From CAZWEJ01 sp964632435 (lineage in GTDB: Bacteria; Patescibacteriota; Saccharimonadia; UBA4664; SCTI01), in the NCBI GenBank assembly GCA_964632435.1, contig CAZWEJ010000007.1, positions 1 to 40,739 on the forward strand: a stretch of DNA of 40,739 nt. Reading direction: 5' to 3'. Positions 8,215 through 16,095 of the stretch are shown one piece after another; position 1 is the stretch's first letter, and the number at the start of each line of letters is the position of its first letter. A program made the translations under genes and the position numbers. Under the pieces are notes generated by a model, which saw only the letters and a program-made list of their open reading frames with translations, was not told where the DNA came from and did no database searches.

Positions 8215-9504
8215 ATGTTCAGAAGTATTGTATCCAACCTCAGCTTAAGCCCTTCTGCTACGACTCAACTCGCCTTCTATTACAGGCGTCTTAAGGGTGA
8301 GCAGCTTACCCGTCAACTATCAATTGTGATGGCCGTCGCAATGGCCGGCCTTCAGGTCACTACTATTCTCGCTCCCCCAGATCCTGCAAATGCTGCTTCA
8401 ACCAACGACATCATACGCGGCGGCATTGGTGGCACAAATCATCCTCAAGCTACAATGTTGCACTACTACGACAACAATGGCGAGATTAAAGCAATAATGA
8501 ACCACTATGGCATCTACCGAAAAGACATTGAGAATACTAAGCACGGCACAATGAACTCCAGCAACCACAGTATCAAGTCGCTGGGTCGTAACCCCCATTC
8601 AAACCTAGATAAGAAAGTAGTAATAAATGGTAAAACATACTACATTAGGCCGCTTTACTCCTGGGGAGACAATATAACCTATAAAGTGATTGAGGGTCGC
8701 CGAGCGATCGATGGAAAGTATTTTGCCATTATGATCAACTGCGGCAACTTGGCCATAACCGATACCACCCCTTCTGCCCCACCAAAGACCGAGCCAACTA
8801 AACCAACCCCAACGAAACCCACTCCGACGCCCACTCCTACGCCCACACCAACACCTACGACACCGCCAGTCGTAACGCCTCCTACAGTAACTACTCCAAC
8901 TCCTCCCCCGGTTGAAAACCTGAGCCCAAACATTTCAACTCGGAAGACTGGCATCCTAACTAAGCTGGATGGTTCAACTGTGGACGCCAATGGGGCTACA
9001 GCTGAAGCTGGAGAAACTATCACCTATACGGTTTCGGTAACTAACAGCGGTAATGGTACTGAAAAGTCATTTGTAATCCGTGACAATGTTCAAGATATCC
9101 TTGAATATGCCGATATTGTAGATACCGAGAATGGAGTTTTAAAAGACGGAGTTATCACCTGGGCACCAACGGATATTGCACCTAACGCATCCCTAGTTGT
9201 CCACTTTGCAGCACGAGTTAAGAGCCCATTACCCGCAACACCAGCCGCTGTCTCTGATCCACAATCTTACGATCTAAAAATAGATAACACTTACGAGAAA
9301 GATTTGGTTCGCACAAACCTAACCGCTCCTACTGTAGCCAAGCAAGTTGAAGTTGCGAGTGCTGCCCTCCCTCAAACTGGGTCAGGAAGCAGCACCTTCA
9401 TTATCATGCTGATCGCAGCAGTAGTTGCGTTCTTGTTCTTCCGAAACAGGCAGCTTATCTTTGAACTATCAATCCTTAAGCATGATCATGGAGGCCCACG
9501 ATGA
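8215..9504 (+). CDS. Surface protein with DUF11-like domain and LPQTG sortase-type anchor
   Basis: The frame is open from an ATG at 8092, but the ATG at 8215 (MFRSIVSNLSLSPSATTQLA) follows a good promoter, so that start is preferred; this gives 429 residues. A conserved-looking cytoplasmic segment is followed by a signal or anchor helix (about 33-60, ending PDPANAAS). An extracellular region of unknown fold, a Pro/Thr stalk of repeated TPTP (about 190-232), and a DUF11-type beta-sandwich domain (about 240-370, with GETITYTVSVTNSGNG) come next. The C-terminus has LPQTG (about 386-390), a hydrophobic helix and a basic end, the classical sortase cell-wall sorting signal. No sortase gene is in the window. 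The stop overlaps the start of the next gene (ATGA), so translation is probably coupled. Likely a cell-wall surface protein or adhesin. Confidence 0.85.
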   Translation: MFRSIVSNLSLSPSATTQLAFYYRRLKGEQLTRQLSIVMAVAMAGLQVTTILAPPDPANAASTNDIIRGGIGGTNHPQATMLHYYDNNGEIKAIMNHYGIYRKDIENTKHGTMNSSNHSIKSLGRNPHSNLDKKVVINGKTYYIRPLYSWGDNITYKVIEGRRAIDGKYFAIMINCGNLAITDTTPSAPPKTEPTKPTPTKPTPTPTPTPTPTPTTPPVVTPPTVTTPTPPPVENLSPNISTRKTGILTKLDGSTVDANGATAEAGETITYTVSVTNSGNGTEKSFVIRDNVQDILEYADIVDTENGVLKDGVITWAPTDIAPNASLVVHFAARVKSPLPATPAAVSDPQSYDLKIDNTYEKDLVRTNLTAPTVAKQVEVASAALPQTGSGSSTFIIMLIAAVVAFLFFRNRQLIFELSILKHDHGGPR

Positions 9505-10055
9505 GTGAAAAGTTATCGAATGTAGAGCATCGTAGATCTAGCCATTCCGAGATTGAGCGAGCAGCGGCCGAGAGACTCAAATCGATTGAAAGCAATGGTG
9601 AGCGCCCCGAGAACAAGGAGAAAAGCATCGAGAAAGCTCGTGAGATGCTTAAGCAAGCCGAGGCGGTCCAGCCTAAACATGAGACTACTACCAAAAATGA
9701 AGGCGGCCACAGCCATCGTGCCTACCTGACTCCTTCAATCAACTACAAGCAAACCATGCGAAGCCTGCAGCATCGAATGAAGCCCGCCACCAGGCAGTTC
9801 AGCAAGTTTATCCATTCACCGGTTGTCGACTCAACCAGCGAAGCTCTCGGTAAAACAGTTTTCCGCCCATCTGTGACCTTAGGCGCAACTACAACTGCAG
9901 TAATTGTAGGCGGACTTCTCTACATCTTTGCACGCGTCAACGGTTTTACCCTGAGTGGTTCCGAAATACTTTTCGCTCTACTTATAGGCGGGATTCTGGG
10001 CCTTATCATCGAGGGGATATTGAAGTCCGCTAGACGTCTTCGTGGCAAGATCTAA
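9501..10055 (+). CDS. Membrane protein with charged N-terminal domain, partner of the DUF11 protein
   Basis: 184 residues. About 70 residues are highly charged and predicted helical (many Glu, Lys, Arg). A basic middle (HRAYLTPSINYKQTMRSLQH) and two C-terminal membrane helices follow (about 130-150 and 157-175), ending in a basic tail (KSARRLRGKI). There is no signal peptide, so the N-terminal domain is probably cytoplasmic. It overlaps the upstream LPQTG gene by 4 nt (ATGA), a strong hint that the two act together, perhaps in export or display of the surface protein. It ends 15 nt from the oppositely oriented ATPase gene. No named family recognised. Confidence 0.82.
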   Translation: MSEKLSNVEHRRSSHSEIERAAAERLKSIESNGERPENKEKSIEKAREMLKQAEAVQPKHETTTKNEGGHSHRAYLTPSINYKQTMRSLQHRMKPATRQFSKFIHSPVVDSTSEALGKTVFRPSVTLGATTTAVIVGGLLYIFARVNGFTLSGSEILFALLIGGILGLIIEGILKSARRLRGKI

Positions 10056-10070
10056 ATCTGGCACTCGGCG

Positions 10071-13000
10071 TTATCCGGTTATAACGTTCCCGTCCTTATC
10101 AATTCGGATTTCACCCGGTTTGAGATCTGATTTCTGCTGATCAGCTTCCGTTGAAACTGGGTCCGCCTTAGCTTCTGGCTGTTGAGCAACTGGCTCAGGC
10201 TGAGTCATTTTTATTGGCGAAGCAGGCGCAAATGAAGTCCCTGGGGCTGGCGGTGGAGGTGTCGCAACATCTGACTCAACAATTGGCTCAGATGGTGCAG
10301 GAGCTGGCGCAACAACTTTTGGAGCGGCACTTTCTGCATAAGTAGGTGTTGGGGCTGGTTCTGTTGGCACAGGACTGACAGGCTTCACATCGGGTATCCT
10401 TGGCGTTCTATGGGTCGCTATCATTGTCTTCCCTGCAGGAGGAGTTTGCGCAACTACGAGGGTAGCGGTTTGTACAGGGTTCGACGTAGCCTTTGGTTGC
10501 GCCGGTTGCGCCACAGGATTTGTAGAGGTTTGAGCTGGGTTAACAGCAGGTTTAGTAATTGGGGCTGGCGCAGGGCTTGCGACAGGAGCCGCGAACTGCT
10601 GAGGTGCCTTTATAACAATCGGAGTCTCTTTTGGCTTTATCAGCGGATGGGATGCTGACTCTAGCTTCTCTTCTAGCTCTTCGTTGAGTTTCTCGGTGAT
10701 GTCCTCGATGGCATCAGATGTCCCGGGACCACTTACTGCCGGTGCAGACACCTCTTTAGCGCTATCATCAGGTTTTGCAACCAGCTTCATTGATTCCTCG
10801 ATATCATGCTGAAGCTCCTCATTAAGATTTGCCGTATCAGATGATTGAGGGGGTTTATTCTGAGTCGTAGGAGCTGGTTGAGGAGTGCTTTGAGGTATTG
10901 TATTTGGCGTCGTTATCGGAGCCGTTTGTGGCGGTGAGGCAACCGCTTCAATCTTTTGATCTTCATCTGTGCGACCATCTGTTTCATGCGCCTCAATCAG
11001 TGCGACTGGTTTTTCGGTTGATTCACTAGCTTGTTTATTAACGGGTTCTTTATCAACCTCAACTGGCTTAACTGCTGGGCCAACAATATCGGTTATATTA
11101 TTCGATTTAGGCGCACTTCTCTCTGCCTGAGGAGCAGTCTTTACAGCTGGTGGAGCAGCCTTGAGGCTGTTAAGCGAAAGGTCAGTTTTGGGAGTGGGAG
11201 TATTCGTGGTTTTTGCCGGTGGCGTCGTTGCAACCGGGCTAGGTGTAGCAATAGCTGCTGATATAGGCTGAGGCGAAACAGTATCAACCTTTGGCGGAGA
11301 TGTCTGAACTGCTCCAGGCATTTGAGGTATTGGCGCTGTCGCTGCTACCTGCGCTGCTGGCTGCTGAACGGCTGGAGATGGTTGAGCCACGTCTGCAGGT
11401 TGGCTGACAGGCTCTGTAGGTTGAGCAACACTTTCGATTGGTTTTGGTGGAAGGATTTGCACAGTTGGTGGCGTTGATGAAGCTACTGCCTGAGATTGTG
11501 CAGCAGGTTGAGGAGCGGATTGCACTGGAGCTTGGGCAACCGGTTGAGGTGCTGCAACTGGTGCGGGAGCAGGCACAGGAGGATTCAATGCTGGTCGAGG
11601 CTGATTCTGCAATCGAGCAAATATGTCGGCTTCTACCTGATTACGCTGTACGCCAAATTTAGCGGCACTCAACTGTTTTACTGCCAGACCCATTTCGTCA
11701 TTCATCTGTCCCAACGGCGGCATAGCGGTAATACTAAATGGAAGCGATGGAAGGCCGCCAATAAGAAGCTTCATAACCGCATTAAAGTTCGGGATATTGA
11801 TAAGATCACGCTCGTTGAACATTGGCTGGAACTGCTTAACCAAGAACTCCGCGTCCTCTGGGCCACAGCGGTAGCTCATCATGGTCCCGATATTGCCGAA
11901 GACAGCCTCGCGAATCTCCTCACTAAGCTGGCCAATAAACTGGTTGGCTACAATCAGGTTCAATCTATATTTCCTGGCCTCGCTCAAGATGCTTGCAAAG
12001 GAATCGGTCGAGAAGTTCTGGAACTCATCTACAATCAAGCTAAAGTCCGACCTCTCGCTCTCCGGAATATTTGATCGACTCATTGCAGCAGCTTGAATCT
12101 TAATCACAAAGATCATTCCCAGCAGCTTAGAATTCAATTCGCCAGTTAAACCCTTACTAAGGTTAACAATCAGGATCTTTTTCTGATCCATGATGTCGCG
12201 GATATTGAAGGCCGACTCTGTCTGGCCAATGATGTTACGCATCATGTCATTAGACTGGAAGGCGCCGAATTTACTGACAAACCAACCGAGCATCTCACTC
12301 TTGTGGTAATCACTCGTCTGACCCATCTCCTTGGTCCAAAAGTCGATTACCGTTGGGTCGCTGAGGTATTTGAACTTGTTCTTTAGGTAAGTGGTGTCCG
12401 TAAACACCTTAGGAATTTCAATGAATGACGACCCTTGGGGATCTGCCATGAGAGTTAGAGCGGCACTCCTAAACCAATGTTCGAATCGGGGGCCGATAAT
12501 ACCTGTTTTATCCGGATCGTAAAGCTTGTAGAGCATATTTATCGACTCTTGGATGATGAAGTCCTTCTGCTCAGGAGAATCAAATTCAAACAGGTTGATA
12601 CCGAGTGGATGCTCCATATCGGCTGGGTTGAAGTAAACAACATCCTCTGCCCTCTCTTTAGGGACCATCTTCAAGAGCTTTTCGGCAGCATCTCCGTGTG
12701 GGTCAATAAAGGCCAACCCGCGACCAGCCAGCATATCTTGCACTACTATGTTTTCGAGTATTGTCGACTTACCGGTACCAGTTTGTCCGATAATGTACAT
12801 ATGGCGCCGACGGTCCTCATCGCTCAAACGGATCTCTTTTTTAACTCCTCGGTACATGTTGTAACCAAGAAGAAGCCCAGTTGACGGAAGATTAACCGGA
12901 CCATCCACCTGCTTCGACAGCTGTCTTTCAACGGCAGTACTGGCATTAAATTGATCATTCGGCAGATGGAACAATGTTGCAAGCTCATTGGTGGCGAGGA

Positions 13001-14027
13001 TGTTACTGGTCACTTCCGGCGGGAAGAACCTAAATATAAATGCCGTTACTAACCCTTGAATGTCTCTCGCCTCTAGAAACTGGAATCCATTAGAGCCAGG
13101 AGCCTCATAAAGAGCAAAGCTGTTGATGATGTTTCTAAGAATCATCTGAGCCTTATCGTAAGTTGAAGAGCTAGCAATGACACGAATCAAGATTTCGAAC
13201 CCTGGATGCCGCATCTTCTCTTCCATTGCCTGGAGCATCGTTTCTTCTAGCTTACTAGGTTGATACTGTACTGATTCTTGATGCCATTCATCAGGAGACT
13301 TGTACGCTGCCTTGGCAATGTCGGCGGGGTTGATATCGAGTGTCCCCTGTCTTTGCCGGCGCTTGCGGGCAACCAAAAACTTACCGCGATTCGACCATTT
13401 TGGCTTGGCCGGACGAAGCATAATCTGGACTGCTGCACCATCTCCCTGTTGTAACTTTATCAACGCATTGAGCAGACCCTCGATGGGGTCTCTTTCCATT
13501 TGATCAAGCGTTTCGATTGGATATGAGTATTCTTGCTTTAGTACCAGCTCACCACCAACAGTACCCGAAAGCTTCCCTTGTGGGTTGAAGATATTATGAT
13601 CCTCAACCTCTTCTATGCGAGCACCCGGATATGCGGTCTGGATTGCCTGCTCCACTGTACTTACAAGAGCAACCGGAACGGCAGTAAAGAAATGAACTAA
13701 ACCGTTCGAGGCAATGACCTCAAATGCAATGTGGCGCTGACCGTAAAAATTGCTCTTTAAACCAGGCTGAGCAGTACCGGCGATCAGGTCATACAGAGTT
13801 TGAGCTTGAGATGCCTTCTCGCGCATAACATCTCGGACGTCACGCATTGTCTGCTGCTCAGTCTCATCCGCCGGTGGCGGCAAGTGTATCAACAATGGGA
13901 CCATCTTTAGCCCCCTCTCGATACCCTTTGCTTTCCTGAGCACTCGCCGATATGCAAAAAACGAGAAGACACCCAGAACCAGTGCAACAACAACAAATAT
14001 TGCAACCAACCCTAGAATTCCGCTCAC
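10071..14027 (-). CDS. VirB4/TraG-type membrane-associated ATPase with long Pro/Ala-rich tail
   Basis: 1318 residues. An N-terminal membrane helix (about 5-27) is followed by a domain of about 350 residues and then a HerA/VirB4/VirD4-like P-loop ATPase. The Walker A motif is GQTGTGKST (about 412-420), followed by FIDPHGD. Walker B is SLIVDEFQNF (about 665), with ANQFIGQL after it. This class moves DNA or protein through type IV secretion or conjugation channels. From about residue 800 the protein becomes about 500 residues of Pro, Ala, Gln and Val-rich low complexity ending in a short KPGEIRIDKDGNVITG motif. The start is GTG at 14027; the nearby GAGG overlaps it awkwardly, so the start is uncertain. 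No other type IV secretion gene lies next to it. The small Pro-rich gene upstream is 31 nt away and probably co-transcribed. Confidence 0.88.
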   Translation of the reverse strand: MSGILGLVAIFVVVALVLGVFSFFAYRRVLRKAKGIERGLKMVPLLIHLPPPADETEQQTMRDVRDVMREKASQAQTLYDLIAGTAQPGLKSNFYGQRHIAFEVIASNGLVHFFTAVPVALVSTVEQAIQTAYPGARIEEVEDHNIFNPQGKLSGTVGGELVLKQEYSYPIETLDQMERDPIEGLLNALIKLQQGDGAAVQIMLRPAKPKWSNRGKFLVARKRRQRQGTLDINPADIAKAAYKSPDEWHQESVQYQPSKLEETMLQAMEEKMRHPGFEILIRVIASSSTYDKAQMILRNIINSFALYEAPGSNGFQFLEARDIQGLVTAFIFRFFPPEVTSNILATNELATLFHLPNDQFNASTAVERQLSKQVDGPVNLPSTGLLLGYNMYRGVKKEIRLSDEDRRRHMYIIGQTGTGKSTILENIVVQDMLAGRGLAFIDPHGDAAEKLLKMVPKERAEDVVYFNPADMEHPLGINLFEFDSPEQKDFIIQESINMLYKLYDPDKTGIIGPRFEHWFRSAALTLMADPQGSSFIEIPKVFTDTTYLKNKFKYLSDPTVIDFWTKEMGQTSDYHKSEMLGWFVSKFGAFQSNDMMRNIIGQTESAFNIRDIMDQKKILIVNLSKGLTGELNSKLLGMIFVIKIQAAAMSRSNIPESERSDFSLIVDEFQNFSTDSFASILSEARKYRLNLIVANQFIGQLSEEIREAVFGNIGTMMSYRCGPEDAEFLVKQFQPMFNERDLINIPNFNAVMKLLIGGLPSLPFSITAMPPLGQMNDEMGLAVKQLSAAKFGVQRNQVEADIFARLQNQPRPALNPPVPAPAPVAAPQPVAQAPVQSAPQPAAQSQAVASSTPPTVQILPPKPIESVAQPTEPVSQPADVAQPSPAVQQPAAQVAATAPIPQMPGAVQTSPPKVDTVSPQPISAAIATPSPVATTPPAKTTNTPTPKTDLSLNSLKAAPPAVKTAPQAERSAPKSNNITDIVGPAVKPVEVDKEPVNKQASESTEKPVALIEAHETDGRTDEDQKIEAVASPPQTAPITTPNTIPQSTPQPAPTTQNKPPQSSDTANLNEELQHDIEESMKLVAKPDDSAKEVSAPAVSGPGTSDAIEDITEKLNEELEEKLESASHPLIKPKETPIVIKAPQQFAAPVASPAPAPITKPAVNPAQTSTNPVAQPAQPKATSNPVQTATLVVAQTPPAGKTMIATHRTPRIPDVKPVSPVPTEPAPTPTYAESAAPKVVAPAPAPSEPIVESDVATPPPPAPGTSFAPASPIKMTQPEPVAQQPEAKADPVSTEADQQKSDLKPGEIRIDKDGNVITG

Positions 14028-14058
14028 CTCGTATGATGCCTCATGCTTCTATTGCTAC

Positions 14059-14475
14059 CTATTTCTCATCCTGTTTTTTTACATTGTGGCCATAACGCTT
14101 CTTGAGGTAATCAACCTGCAGAGCCTCAACTGCCTCTTCTTCGGCATAAGGATCCTCTTTGGTTTGATTTACGATCTTGTTTGCCTGATCCACCCATTCT
14201 TTCTCGATAACATCTACATCACCGGCAACTGCTGGCGCTCCTGCAACAGGATTGCTGTTGGGCGGCTGGCTTCCAGAAACAGGGCTCTGAGGTTGACCCT
14301 GAGGCACCTGAACGGGTGCGGCCGGAACTGCAGGTGTGTTACCAGCAGGCGGATTTGATGGCGCTACCGGAGCTGCCTCAGGCGAACCCGGCGCCCTTAA
14401 TGTCTCAGGCACATTACCGTTTTCTGGTGTAGGTTGAACGTTTGGATTAACGTTCGGATTTTGTGTTGGCTCCAT
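14059..14475 (-). CDS. Small Pro/Asn-rich hypothetical protein
   Basis: 138 residues. The first 85 are low complexity (Pro, Asn, Ala, Gln). The last 50 look like a helical charged domain (VIEKEWVDQANKIVNQ through DYLKKRYGHNVKKQ). There is no signal peptide or membrane segment, so it is probably cytoplasmic. GGGGA precedes the ATG, and a strong extended -10 lies at 14498-14506. It sits 31 nt before the VirB4/TraG-like ATPase gene on the same strand. An accessory role to the ATPase is inferred from position alone. No family recognised. Confidence 0.75.
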   Translation of the reverse strand: MEPTQNPNVNPNVQPTPENGNVPETLRAPGSPEAAPVAPSNPPAGNTPAVPAAPVQVPQGQPQSPVSGSQPPNSNPVAGAPAVAGDVDVIEKEWVDQANKIVNQTKEDPYAEEEAVEALQVDYLKKRYGHNVKKQDEK

Positions 14476-14497
14476 ATCTGTCCCCTATCTTAGGGAA

Positions 14498-14506
14498 ATT
14501 ATACCA
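14498..14506 (-). promoter_or_regulatory. Extended -10 promoter for the Pro-rich protein/ATPase genes
   Basis: The minus strand reads TGG then TATAAT (14506-14498), an extended -10 element. No clear -35 is seen. The start would be near 14491, giving a 15-nt leader with GGGGA before the ATG at 14475. Confidence 0.6.
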
Positions 14507-14550
14507 CTTATGGTTGAATTCCAACAGGATGATATGGCTTTATTTATATC

Positions 14551-16035
14551 TTAAGAGTGGACCCAAACGGGCGTGCCGACATCGGCCCAGCCGTAAAGGA
14601 AAGCTGCAGAGTTTAGAGGCATGTTGACGCACCCATGTGAACCGCCATAGTAATAATCTGATCCACCGAAGCTGGAACGCCAGCTGGCATCATGCAAGCC
14701 GTAATTACCAAAGAATGGCATCCAGTATTTGACGAACACATTGTAGTTGTAGCCAATAGCATAGCCGTTCAAATTGCGGTTGGTCTGCTTAGCAAGAACC
14801 GAGAATAAGCCTTGAACCGTCGGGAAACCGGCTCCGGTAGCGCCGCTGGTGATCGGCGACTCAAAGATAACCTTTTGATCTTGATAAACCCACATGTACT
14901 GCCTGGAGAGATTTATCTCAATGTATTTTCCGTACGCAAGTGTAGTGACTCGATTGGTCTCGGTCTTAAAACCTAGCTTCACTGTGGGAGCTTCGCCAGT
15001 AAACGACTTCTTCTGGCCAACGGCAGAGGCAATTTGGTTAGAAAGTGTATCCTGATCAAGAGCTAGCCCCTCGGCTCCCTCTCGTTCAACCGAAGTAACC
15101 CCATTTTCTATCTTCACCTTCTTATTTACCGGATTGACATTGATTTGAACCGCCACTTTCTGCAAATAGTTCTTAATGCCGTCTGCATTGACCTTGGGCT
15201 TTACACCCGCGGGTTCACCCGGACTGGTTTTCTCAAAAACATACCAGTTACTCATCTCGCCAGCACTTGGTTGAAAAACCTTGCCCTGATAAGTGATTGT
15301 AACCGGCGTTGATAGCAGAGTCTTCGTTTCCTGAACGGCAGGGACGACATCTTTTGCCTTAATTCGGGCGGGCTGCGAGCTTTGCGTCAAGGCAACCGGA
15401 TCAGGATCTACGGTTGATACTCGGTCAAAGAGTGCTCCCTCAACCTGAGAGGCGCTAAGACCTACGCCATTTACATCGTTCTGGACTTTAGGCTCTCCAT
15501 TTTCAATAACAACAGTTGCATCAACCGGAGCCTTCCCAGTCTCGGCAACTATTTTGTCGACGAAAGCCTTCTTCTTGTCGATATCAACCTTATATGAGTA
15601 ATTAATACCTTTTGAGTTGAGAGTATTGTAAAGACCGACCGCTGCTAGCCAATGCTTTTTGCCCTGAACGAAAGCATCATCAAGGGTTGAGTTAAGATCA
15701 TAGCTGATCCCAGCTTCTTCGGGTGTAGAAGTGTAGCTCTTGTTTTCAACCTTAATAGTGACCTTGTAGCCATCAATCTTAGATTGAAGTTGCTGCTTAG
15801 CCTGCTCTCGGGTGAGACCACCTATCTCTTGCCCAGCAACAGAGACTCCCGGATAAGACTTGCCGGCGTATATTGAGCTAATCAATATTTGAGAAACGCT
15901 GACGACAACAAGCAATAATCCAAGCGAGGCAAAAGCCGCTCTTCTCCATCGCGGGACGGGATCACCAAAAACATCCGCTCTATAAACGGGTTCCACTTGA
16001 GGGATCGGTTGTTTCTCTGGTTCGTAAGCCTGCAA
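14551..16035 (-). CDS. L,D-transpeptidase (YkuD domain) with N-terminal membrane anchor
   Basis: 494 residues. The enzyme forms 3-3 cross-links in peptidoglycan or attaches proteins to it, acting outside the membrane. One membrane helix lies at about 33-55. A long extracellular region (about 60-345) looks like tandem peptidoglycan-binding domains of the type often found before YkuD (PGVSVAGQEIGGLTREQA). The C-terminal YkuD domain begins near residue 365 (KYIEINLSRQYMWVYQDQ) and carries GLHDASW and the catalytic SHGCVNMP with Cys469 and His467. The start codon is TTG at 16035 with GGAG 6 nt before it; no in-frame ATG is better. A TATAAT at 16059-16064 probably serves it. With the LCP protein at 34012-35430 it indicates an active cell-wall pathway. 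Confidence 0.93.
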   Translation of the reverse strand: MQAYEPEKQPIPQVEPVYRADVFGDPVPRWRRAAFASLGLLLVVVSVSQILISSIYAGKSYPGVSVAGQEIGGLTREQAKQQLQSKIDGYKVTIKVENKSYTSTPEEAGISYDLNSTLDDAFVQGKKHWLAAVGLYNTLNSKGINYSYKVDIDKKKAFVDKIVAETGKAPVDATVVIENGEPKVQNDVNGVGLSASQVEGALFDRVSTVDPDPVALTQSSQPARIKAKDVVPAVQETKTLLSTPVTITYQGKVFQPSAGEMSNWYVFEKTSPGEPAGVKPKVNADGIKNYLQKVAVQINVNPVNKKVKIENGVTSVEREGAEGLALDQDTLSNQIASAVGQKKSFTGEAPTVKLGFKTETNRVTTLAYGKYIEINLSRQYMWVYQDQKVIFESPITSGATGAGFPTVQGLFSVLAKQTNRNLNGYAIGYNYNVFVKYWMPFFGNYGLHDASWRSSFGGSDYYYGGSHGCVNMPLNSAAFLYGWADVGTPVWVHS

Positions 16036-16095
16036 TGCGGCTCCATACTTACAGGCTTATTATAACGCTTATGTTTTTTACTTGGCTAGTCCTAT

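Noticed and set aside
8679..9023. Gly/Val-rich minus-strand frame
   Set aside because: Antisense shadow of the TPTP stalk and DUF11 region; no ribosome site.
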